A stretch of DNA of 64,000 nt, taken from Lysobacterales bacterium (GTDB lineage: Bacteria; Pseudomonadota; Gammaproteobacteria; Xanthomonadales; Xanthomonadaceae). Below, piece after piece: positions 35,017 through 42,324 of the stretch. Each line of letters starts with the position of its first letter. The stretch's first letter is position 1. The stretch spans positions 37,066-101,065 of the forward strand of contig JAFLDZ010000012.1 of assembly GCA_017302135.1 (NCBI GenBank), in the 5' to 3' direction. The notes beneath the pieces are model-generated. The model did not search any database and was not told where the DNA came from. It worked only from the letters and a program-made list of their open reading frames with translations. Position numbers and translations under genes: made by a program.

Positions 35017-36600
35017 ATGGCAATTGTGTTTGTCGTGTTGAGTCTTGGCGGACGTGTCGATACCGCTGCGAAGAATCTTGTGCAGCTCCTGCCCAACAAC
35101 TGGGACGATTATTCCTACAAAACGCTCTTCGGTCTGCACTATGTGAACGCATCAGGCGACTATATCGCGCTGGGGTCGGTGAAGATTGGCTATAAAGGCC
35201 AATCGAACGGCTGGACAAAGGACACGATTCCAGCTCAGTTCTCACAGCTCCCAGAGAGTTGGTTCTCGGTGGGACAGGATGTTGAGTACTACGAAAAAGC
35301 GCTCAGCTTGCTGTCACCAGAGGAGCGAGCGCTGATTCTGGGTGGAATGCGTGACGTTGCATTCGATGATGCAGCCTTGAGCGTCGCCTTGAATGAGGAT
35401 GTGTTTGAAACCTCGCTTCTTCGAGGTGTGAGCGCGCTGACCGTTCATGGTCAGTATCGGCGGGTCTTGCGGGGTGAGGCGGTCCTGACGGATTTCAAAT
35501 TCGCGTATCAGGATAGCGGCGGGAAAAACCGATCTGCGGTGGATCTAACATTTCAAGTCGTGGCGGGCTCGAAGCCGCCAACGAATGTCCATGTACTGAT
35601 CGGGCGTAATGGGATCGGAAAAACGACGATTTTGAACGGGATGGTCCAGGCCGTTCATACAGAGTACGGGAGTGAAAGAACGGGGCAATTTCTGTCGCAC
35701 GATTCGATGTTCTCACCGGAGCAACTGCCAGACACGTACTTTAGTAGCGTAGTGTCCGTTTCGTTCAGCGTCTTCGATCCCTTTGTGCCTCCGCCAGATA
35801 GCGCCGAACCCAAGCGCGGGCCGAAGTACTTTTACATCGGCATGAAGAAAGCAAGATTAGGTGATGGCTCCGATGCTGAGGGGAGTCTGAAATCGGAGCC
35901 TGACTTGATTGAAGATTTTGTGCGTGGATTTGGAATGTGCATGAGCCAGGAAGCAAAAAGAATGCGCTGGCTTAAAGCAATCGATCGACTCGCTTCGGAT
36001 GGAAATTTCGCAGCGATGAATCTTTCATCGCTAGCAGATTCGGCACAAAACAGCTTCGAAAATACGCCCGAAAAGGCAAGAAAACTTCTTGCCCTCATGA
36101 GCTCTGGGCACAAAATTGTCTTACTAACGATTACGGCACTCGTCAATCTAGTGGAGGAGAAGACTCTAGTTTTGATGGATGAGCCAGAAAGTCACTTGCA
36201 TCCGCCGTTGCTGTCCGCTTTTACGCGCGCGCTATCCGAACTTCTGCACGATCGAAACGGTGTCGCAATCGTGGCGACTCATTCGCCGGTTGTCGTACAA
36301 GAAGTGCCAAGATCATGTGTGTGGAAGCTCAATCGCTCCGGGCTGGAGTGGCGAAAAGATCGACCGGAGCGCGAAACGTTTGGCGAGAACGTAGGTCTAT
36401 TGACGAAAGAGGTGTTCGGACTTGAGGTCTCCAAGTCAGGCTTCCACGCGATGCTTCAAGAGGAGGTCGAAAAGGGCGGCACATTCGATGAAGTCGTGGC
36501 GGCGTTTAGGCAAAAAATCGGCATGGAGGGGCTCGCGATTCTGATGTCAATGATCGCCGCCCGGGACGCAGAAGAAGCCCGGATGGGGGGTGCGTCTTGA
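35017..36600 (+). CDS. Septu-like ATPase (PtuA-type)
   Basis: A 527-residue SMC/OLD-like ATPase. Walker A is GRNGIGKTT near residue 200. Walker B is TLVLMDEPESHLHPP near 390, with the switch histidine in VAIVATHSPVVVQEVP. There is no long coiled coil. The N-terminal 170 residues have no ATPase signature and may sense the trigger. It overlaps by 4 bp (TTGA) a downstream HNH nuclease. That arrangement and domain pair is the Septu defence system (PtuA ATPase, PtuB HNH) and also resembles the effector pair of some retrons, although no reverse transcriptase is nearby. A/T-richer codon use suggests transfer. Confidence 0.78.
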   Translation: MAIVFVVLSLGGRVDTAAKNLVQLLPNNWDDYSYKTLFGLHYVNASGDYIALGSVKIGYKGQSNGWTKDTIPAQFSQLPESWFSVGQDVEYYEKALSLLSPEERALILGGMRDVAFDDAALSVALNEDVFETSLLRGVSALTVHGQYRRVLRGEAVLTDFKFAYQDSGGKNRSAVDLTFQVVAGSKPPTNVHVLIGRNGIGKTTILNGMVQAVHTEYGSERTGQFLSHDSMFSPEQLPDTYFSSVVSVSFSVFDPFVPPPDSAEPKRGPKYFYIGMKKARLGDGSDAEGSLKSEPDLIEDFVRGFGMCMSQEAKRMRWLKAIDRLASDGNFAAMNLSSLADSAQNSFENTPEKARKLLALMSSGHKIVLLTITALVNLVEEKTLVLMDEPESHLHPPLLSAFTRALSELLHDRNGVAIVATHSPVVVQEVPRSCVWKLNRSGLEWRKDRPERETFGENVGLLTKEVFGLEVSKSGFHAMLQEEVEKGGTFDEVVAAFRQKIGMEGLAILMSMIAARDAEEARMGGAS

Positions 36601-37469
36601 AGACTTTGAGTAAGCCCGGCTTTGGGCAAGATCCCGTATTCACGACGTGTGTGCAGGGCGTCGCGGATACAGGGGCAACCACGAGGCTTAACGCAATAAG
36701 GCCACAGCTACTTGAGCAGGAGCGCACATACGATCTGTTGGCATCGAGTGGACGACTGGAGCAATGGCCGCCGCATTCGCGAGGAGACAATCATCTTCTT
36801 GCGCTCGGTGCAGTTTCGCGTGGCGAATTTAAAGGGCTATATACCGACCAGATGGCGCGGGCAGGTAAACCCGCACGGAACTATTACGATCAGCTTCGAG
36901 TGTCCGCGCCTGGCAATCTCTGTCCGTACTGTGGAATTGGAGTCGTCGAGACACTTGACCATTTCTTGCCAAAGGGTTCCTATTCAACCCTATCCGTGCT
37001 TCCGCTGAATTTGGTTCCCGCGTGCCGAGACTGCAACACAGGAAAGCTTGGCGGCGCTGTGACGGCAGACAACATTACATTGCATCCCTATTTTTTGGAT
37101 GCATCGGTATCACGCGACGAATGGCTATTCGCGACCATCGTAAACGCTCAAATCATTCATGTGGAATTCCGTGCAGCGACGCCCCCTGCATGGACTGCGT
37201 CAGTCTCACAACGTGTCGTCAATCATGTTTCGGAGTTCGATCTTGCGAAGCGGTACGGCATCCAAGCAGCTGGACGGCTCACCTACTACGCTGATTACAT
37301 CAATCGTTTGATGACCAGCGGCGCAGGCTATGCGATCGCAGAACTCCTAAGGGTTAACGCCGCGTCAGAGCGGACGGCATATGGGGTAAATTCTTGGCAG
37401 GCAGCGCTTGCCAAAGCGGTGTCCGAAGATGCGTGGTTTTCCTCGCAAGGCTATACACAGCTCCTATAG
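36597..37469 (+). CDS. HNH endonuclease (PtuB-type) partner of the Septu-like ATPase
   Basis: A 290-residue nuclease with a zinc-bound HNH fold. The elements CPYCG, VVETLDHFLPKGSY (catalytic His in LDHFLPK) and LNLVPACRDCNTGK are in order at about residues 105-150. The start is TTG at 36597, overlapping the ATPase stop in TTGA, which implies coupled translation. In Septu the HNH protein cuts nucleic acid when released or activated by the ATPase. The gene runs 6 bp past the stop codon of the convergent effector gene. Confidence 0.78.
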   Translation: MKTLSKPGFGQDPVFTTCVQGVADTGATTRLNAIRPQLLEQERTYDLLASSGRLEQWPPHSRGDNHLLALGAVSRGEFKGLYTDQMARAGKPARNYYDQLRVSAPGNLCPYCGIGVVETLDHFLPKGSYSTLSVLPLNLVPACRDCNTGKLGGAVTADNITLHPYFLDASVSRDEWLFATIVNAQIIHVEFRAATPPAWTASVSQRVVNHVSEFDLAKRYGIQAAGRLTYYADYINRLMTSGAGYAIAELLRVNAASERTAYGVNSWQAALAKAVSEDAWFSSQGYTQLL

Positions 37470-40016
37470 GCGCGGTCCTTTGGGGGTTGGATCGTCTTGA
37501 GTGGAGTTGTTCTGTGCCTGTGCTTGCACCTGTGCCTGCTGTTGGGCCAACGTGTCGACCTTCTGCAGCGATTGCTCCACAGGTCGCTCTATCGCCTGCG
37601 CCACATCGGTAATGGAGCGGCGCGCTGCTGGATCGGACGGGTCCTGCCCTTGTACGACGAATAGCAAGGTGCCGCCCGCCACCTGTGCGCCGTCCAGTTG
37701 TCGCTTGCCGGTTTCGTTGATCGCGATGTGATCGGCGGAGGTGATACCAGCGGCCTTGGCGTCGTAGAAGGCAGCCATCGTCACGCGCTCGCTGGTCCCA
37801 TCGAATGTGCGCCCCTTTTCGGCATCAATCCGGGCGACTCCGGCTTCGATCTGCTTGTAGAGCCGATGGTCGAGATGATCCGGGTCGCGCGGGTCGGAAA
37901 GGCGAGCAGGCAACGCGACGGAGGGCGGCGGTGCAACCCTATCAGCGCGATCGGGGACATCACGCGGCGGCCGGGGGTCTTCATCTTTTGTTTGGAGTGC
38001 GTGTAACGCGCCCTCTTGCCGAACCGTACCTGCCATCATCACAGGGACAGCTTCAGGTGCGAGACTTGCCGCAAGTGGCGCGGTATCGACGATCGAAGAA
38101 GTACGTGGGCTTTCCTCTTTTGGCGTTGCCACTATGACAACCCCAGCCCCAATCATCGCGGCCTTCGCATTGCTCACGTCTTCTACGGGTGCTTCCGCCT
38201 TGCGCAGTGTGGCGTCGCCCGGAGATTCAGTCTTCTGTGGTTGGTCTGGCTTTCGCTCCTCAATGGGCGTTTCCGTCTTGCGCGGCGCAGCTTCGTCCGG
38301 CGTCTCGGTCTTCTGTTGTCGATCGAGTTTGCGTTCCTCGGGTGTCTTCCATTTCTCGATCTCAGGTTCCGCATGAATGCGGCCATCGGCATCACGCTCG
38401 ATATTGACCCGCGCCCACTTGGCATCGATATCCAGTTTGCCGGTGATCTGATCTTGCGTCTCATTCAATAGGCGCCGTGCAGTCGTGGCCGCTTGCTCTT
38501 CCCACATGTTCTTGGGTGCCCACAATCCGTCCGCTTGAACCGCTTTGTCGAGGCGATCCACAATGATGTCCTCTGGATTGCCTCCCTGTTTCCTCGCGAT
38601 GCCCTGGACCGAAGCCTTCACCTCAAGGACTTCCCAACGCCCAGTCTCGGGATTGATCCCCGCCAGATCGTTGCCGTGCCCTGAATTGTTCTGGATCGGC
38701 ACAAGATCGCGATACCCCTGTCGGGCCAACTTGTGGGCGACGATCGCCTCACCCATGTCGCCCACCATCGGGTCGGTGAGTTCCGACAACTTCCTGTCGC
38801 CGACCCATTTTTCGAGCGCCTTGTCGAACGGCACGCTGCCGTCGAACACGGAAACGTCTTGTCTCGCCAAATAGTTCAATTCACGAAGATTCAGTGCCCC
38901 ACTGCCGAGCAACCCATCCAATTGGCCCTTGGCCCGCATATCGTCGACCAGCTCGCGCAATTCCCCTTGGCTGCGCTTGATGCCAGCGAGTCCGCTGAAC
39001 ATGAGATCTGCGCTGTCGGACTCCCATTTCTCGCCTTTCTGCGCCTTGCGCGCCGACGCGACCAACTCGTCGAGCAGTTCCGTCGCCTCTCCTGCGGCGC
39101 GGCGACCCGTTTGACCTGCCACATCGGGGGTGGCGTCATCCACGGCATTCGCGATCTTGCCGAGCTTCGCCAACTTGGTCGCTGGAACGATCGCCGCGAG
39201 CAGCTCGATTCCGACCGCGCCCTGGGCTTCACCGAGGTATTCCTGTTCCTTCCCTTGCGCTTGCGCTTCCTTCAGCCCTTTCTGCCATTCATTCCAAGCG
39301 CCGACCGCGACGTTGCGAACGTCATCGACAGGCTTGCTGGGATCACGGTAGGTCTCCGAGGCGTAGACCAGTCCAGCGCCGATGATGAGGTTGCGAAAAT
39401 CACGGTCTGTCGTGAAGCGCGCACCGAATGCAGCCAGATCGACCACTTCGCCCAGCATCGCGACACCGTGGGTGGATGCGCCCTTGGCCTGCCCATACAA
39501 CTCCTGAGCTTTCTCCGCACCACCTGTCGTGAGGCTGCCTGCGGCACGCTCCAGGTAGCTGTTATCTGGATTGTCGCGCATCCGCTCAGCCCAACGTTTG
39601 CCGTCAGCCAATGCATCGCTGATGGAGGCGTCGACTTGCCCGACACTTTCTTTGAATGAATTCCATTGCTTCTCCATATTCTCGGAGAAGACTTCGAGTC
39701 GTCGTTCAAGCAGCGTATCGGTCACATTCGACTTATCTAACGCTTCAGCGAAACGCAACGCTTGATCTGGAGGCAATCGACCCGCAATCGCGTCCAGGAG
39801 CGGTTGCATCTGCTCCTTTCCTTCCTGGCTCGCATATGCGGCAGACCCGGTCAGGTCTCGCACCAAAGCATTCGCGTCCAGACCGTCAATCGATTCGTGG
39901 CGATAGATGAGACGTTGCGCCTCGAACGCGGTGAGATCGACGTTGCCATTGGCATCCGTCGCCTTGGCGAGTGCTGCTAATTCAGCGCTACGTGATGTTC
40001 TTGCCGGGTCATTCAT
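37464..40016 (-). CDS. Type IV secretion effector with XVIPCD and PD-(D/E)XK-like nuclease domain
   Basis: An 850-residue antibacterial effector candidate. The C-terminus (about 705-850) matches XVIPCD, the recognition domain for the VirD4 coupling protein in Xanthomonadales: DPRDPDHLDHRLYKQIEAGV, then DAEKGRTFDGTSERVT, LFVVQGQDPSDPAARRS and a Gln-rich tail. Residues about 430-470 contain GDMGEAIVAHKLARQGY, GHGNDLAG and WEVLEVKAS, the Asp...Glu-x-Lys pattern of PD-(D/E)XK nucleases. The Thr/Glu/Pro/Lys-rich linker at about 540-600 holds imperfect repeats. ATG 40016 has AGGGA upstream. The likely target is DNA of rival bacteria. It ends convergent with the HNH gene. Confidence 0.82.
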   Translation of the reverse strand: MNDPARTSRSAELAALAKATDANGNVDLTAFEAQRLIYRHESIDGLDANALVRDLTGSAAYASQEGKEQMQPLLDAIAGRLPPDQALRFAEALDKSNVTDTLLERRLEVFSENMEKQWNSFKESVGQVDASISDALADGKRWAERMRDNPDNSYLERAAGSLTTGGAEKAQELYGQAKGASTHGVAMLGEVVDLAAFGARFTTDRDFRNLIIGAGLVYASETYRDPSKPVDDVRNVAVGAWNEWQKGLKEAQAQGKEQEYLGEAQGAVGIELLAAIVPATKLAKLGKIANAVDDATPDVAGQTGRRAAGEATELLDELVASARKAQKGEKWESDSADLMFSGLAGIKRSQGELRELVDDMRAKGQLDGLLGSGALNLRELNYLARQDVSVFDGSVPFDKALEKWVGDRKLSELTDPMVGDMGEAIVAHKLARQGYRDLVPIQNNSGHGNDLAGINPETGRWEVLEVKASVQGIARKQGGNPEDIIVDRLDKAVQADGLWAPKNMWEEQAATTARRLLNETQDQITGKLDIDAKWARVNIERDADGRIHAEPEIEKWKTPEERKLDRQQKTETPDEAAPRKTETPIEERKPDQPQKTESPGDATLRKAEAPVEDVSNAKAAMIGAGVVIVATPKEESPRTSSIVDTAPLAASLAPEAVPVMMAGTVRQEGALHALQTKDEDPRPPRDVPDRADRVAPPPSVALPARLSDPRDPDHLDHRLYKQIEAGVARIDAEKGRTFDGTSERVTMAAFYDAKAAGITSADHIAINETGKRQLDGAQVAGGTLLFVVQGQDPSDPAARRSITDVAQAIERPVEQSLQKVDTLAQQQAQVQAQAQNNSTQDDPTPKGPRL

Positions 40017-40037
40017 GGCCAAAGTCCCTGTGGCGAT

Positions 40038-41006
40038 TTAGCGAAACAATGGGTAGTCGTTCTTCAAGCGTGCTTCCATCTCCACCAGCGCCGGGTTGGC
40101 AGGTACGCTGGGCAACTGCGCGATTGTTGACCAAGCATCATCGACGAGCGGGTGACCGACCTCAATCGCCGGCAAGTTATCGCGACGACGAAGGGACTGA
40201 ACCATCAGCAGCTCGACTGGGAACACTCGCGTGAAGGAGCTGTCGAATTCGTACTCTACTGAGTCGGTGGAATCACGACTTCTGCTGACATGGAATTCCG
40301 TAGCCTCCCGCATCGCAGGAACGAAGTCAGTGGCATCAGGACACCCCCAATTTTGCAGCAGTACTGCATAGACAGGATGGATTGGTTTGATTGATTGAAA
40401 AGCGGTCTCAATCAAGAATGCTTGGGAGAACAATCCGATTAGAAACGCATCCAGAGTGCCATGACGCAACCGACGCGATCCCGGGTTGCGCAGGCGCTGA
40501 TCCTTCTCAGCGATTCCGATAAATCCTTTCGCACAAATCTGTGCTACATCCCAACGCCCGAGCATGGCAGGCGCTGCAGCATTCACACTATCCTTGAACG
40601 GGGCCGGCCGCCCGCCCCCCGTCGTCTCTGGTGTCATGGCGCTAAAGGCAGCTTCAAGCCGAAGTACTAAGGCGCGATAGCCGACGGCGTTATTCAGGTG
40701 CGAAGCCAGCATAGGTAGGTCTTGCCGGCCATACGCCTCACAGGCCGCCATGCTTGAATGATGTGCGAGCCACTTGAGGCTCAAAAGCGCTTTTGGGTTG
40801 ATCTGCCCTGGTGCTGCCAGGTATGCCTGCAATTGTGTCTTCTCATCTTCCAATAGGCTTTGGTGCTGCGGATAGGCCAGCCACTCCCGACATTCCTCGA
40901 AGATGGGTTGCAACGAACTCAATGAGCTTTTCGGCACTGGATGATCCCTATCTGCGCGCGGTGCGCGGTCGCTAGTTTTTCGACGCCTTCGGGAAGGTCG
41001 GTCCAT
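40038..41006 (-). CDS. Candidate immunity protein for the adjacent nuclease effector
   Basis: A 322-residue protein without a signal peptide, starting MDRPSRRRRKTSDRAPRA. It ends 21 bp before the effector start on the same strand. Helical segments with aromatic and Leu-rich cores (KALLSLKWLAHHSSMAACEAYG, GTLDAFLIGLFSQAFLIETAF) and the FPVELLMVQSLRRR motif recall the DUF1911-type immunity proteins of PD-(D/E)XK toxins, but the match is from memory and weak. Immunity genes upstream of XVIPCD effectors are the usual order in Xanthomonas. A nuclease effector would need cytoplasmic immunity, which fits the missing signal peptide. Confidence 0.55.
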   Translation of the reverse strand: MDRPSRRRRKTSDRAPRADRDHPVPKSSLSSLQPIFEECREWLAYPQHQSLLEDEKTQLQAYLAAPGQINPKALLSLKWLAHHSSMAACEAYGRQDLPMLASHLNNAVGYRALVLRLEAAFSAMTPETTGGGRPAPFKDSVNAAAPAMLGRWDVAQICAKGFIGIAEKDQRLRNPGSRRLRHGTLDAFLIGLFSQAFLIETAFQSIKPIHPVYAVLLQNWGCPDATDFVPAMREATEFHVSRSRDSTDSVEYEFDSSFTRVFPVELLMVQSLRRRDNLPAIEVGHPLVDDAWSTIAQLPSVPANPALVEMEARLKNDYPLFR

Positions 41007-41137
41007 TGCCAATCGGCATCGGCAGCTCCATCCGGGCGTCCTGAGATGCCCCGATCCTAGCGTCCGCAGGATGGCGGGGCAAGGCGGGCGTCAACGGAGT
41101 CGCTGGCTCAAAATTCCGTTTTCATTCAATGCGTTAA

Positions 41138-41193
41138 CGGCTGGAAAATAAAAAGTCGATTTTCCAGCCGCTTTTCCACCTGCTTTCCAGCCG
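41138..41193. repeat. Repeat cluster CGGCTGGAAAA at the start of the phage-like block
   Basis: CGGCTGGAAAA (41138-41148) and its exact complement TTTTCCAGCCG (41160-41170), then a third copy TTTCCAGCCG (41184-41193). It lies in the 244-bp gap between the immunity candidate and the AlpA-like gene, where an operator, attachment site or origin could be. No T-run follows. Confidence 0.6.
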
Positions 41194-41250
41194 TCCGATG
41201 AATAGTGTGTGTCTCGCCCGCTGCCATTGCAGCCTGTCGAGGAACACACC

Positions 41251-41484
41251 ATGCAAGAGCGCAACACCGCGCAGGCCGTCGCCGACGAGCCTCGCGCCTT
41301 CGATGAAACCCAACTCGCCCGACGCTGGGACATCTCCGTCCGCACCCTGCAGCAGTGGCGGCGGATGGGAATTGGGCCGATCTACCTGAAGCTCGGCAAC
41401 CGCGTCAGTTACCGCCGCGAAGACATCGAGCAGTACGAGCGTCAGGCGCTGCGTCGCGGCACCGGCGAGCGCGCGTTCACATGA
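41251..41484 (+). CDS. AlpA/excisionase-like helix-turn-helix protein
   Basis: A 77-residue DNA-binding protein with a MerR/excisionase-type fold: FDETQLARRWDISVRTLQQWR then GPIYLKLGNRVSYRREDIEQYE (residues 16-65). The ATG at 41251 has GAGGAACAC upstream. Proteins of this type control excision or early genes of prophages and integrative elements. It is first in a plus-strand run of phage-like early genes, and its stop overlaps the next start (ATGA). Confidence 0.8.
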   Translation: MQERNTAQAVADEPRAFDETQLARRWDISVRTLQQWRRMGIGPIYLKLGNRVSYRREDIEQYERQALRRGTGERAFT

Positions 41485-41975
41485 GCACGACGTCGATGAG
41501 CGAGGCGATGCGCGCAGTTTCGGCGTGGGTGGATCTGTCCGTCGCTGAGCTGATGACGCTGACGCCGATGCAGACCCTTCGCGCCGTCGAGCATCTGGAG
41601 GCGGCGACTGCGGGGCTCGATACCCTTCGTCGCAATCTCGACGCGGCGCTAGACGCGACTTACGGTGAGCGCATTCGCCGTGCGTGCGCAGAGGCGGGCC
41701 AGGACGTGGGCCTCGTCGACATCGATGCAGACGAGGTGTGCCTTCGCGTCGCGATCGCCGAGCAAGTTGCGTGGGATCAGACCCAGTTGGCCGCGATGGC
41801 CGCGCGAATCGCCAAAGGCGGCGAGTGCGTCGAGGCGTATCTCGACATCACCTACGACATTCCCGAGACACGTTGGTCGCAGTGGCCGCCCACGCTTCGC
41901 GACTCGTTCGCGCGCGCACGTCTCGTGACGCCTGGCCCACCGACGTATCGATTGCGTCCACGCGATCCCGTCTGA
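41481..41975 (+). CDS. Hypothetical phage-type protein
   Basis: A 164-residue acidic helical protein (MSTTSMSEAMRAVSAWVDLS). No catalytic motif is seen. The centre (TLRRNLDAALDATYGERIRRAC) is helical, and the C-terminus PTYRLRPRDPV is short and basic. Overlap of 4 bp with the AlpA-like gene and the phage-like run downstream support a real gene. Function unknown. Confidence 0.55.
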   Translation: MSTTSMSEAMRAVSAWVDLSVAELMTLTPMQTLRAVEHLEAATAGLDTLRRNLDAALDATYGERIRRACAEAGQDVGLVDIDADEVCLRVAIAEQVAWDQTQLAAMAARIAKGGECVEAYLDITYDIPETRWSQWPPTLRDSFARARLVTPGPPTYRLRPRDPV

Positions 41976-42072
41976 CGCGCATTTGCCGACGCGGTCGGCT
42001 TTCCGCTTCGTCGCATCTTTCACTTCTGCTCGACGACTGGTGCCGCTGACTGCACCGGCGCTGGAGATTCTC

Positions 42073-42324
42073 ATGTCCCAAGACCCCGTGCATCCGCCTG
42101 CCGAGCCGATGGTCGATGCCCGCACCGCGCATCAGACCCTGTGCATTCCGCTGCAGTGGCTCAACGACAAAGCCCAGCGCCGAGCGCGCGGGATCCCGGC
42201 CTATCGGATCGGCCATCTGCTCCGATTCCGACTGAGCGAGTTGGAACGATGGCGCGATCGCACCGCCACCGTGATCGCGCCTGGGCAGACGCAGCCTCCG
42301 GAGGCGGACGATGGCCGCGTCTGA
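42073..42324 (+). CDS. Small helix-turn-helix protein
   Basis: An 83-residue protein, MSQDPVHPPAEPM onward, with GGAG 7 nt before the ATG. Residues about 18-58 (ARTAHQTLCIPLQWLNDKAQ, GIPAYRIGHLLRFRLSELERW) form the excisionase/MerR-like HTH, with the final strand LLRFRLSELERW as in AlpA-type proteins. It overlaps the primase gene by 14 bp. Confidence 0.65.
   Translation: MSQDPVHPPAEPMVDARTAHQTLCIPLQWLNDKAQRRARGIPAYRIGHLLRFRLSELERWRDRTATVIAPGQTQPPEADDGRV

Noticed and set aside
35017..37469. Retron with ATPase-HNH effector
   Set aside because: No reverse transcriptase or msr/msd-like structured RNA is found next to the pair.
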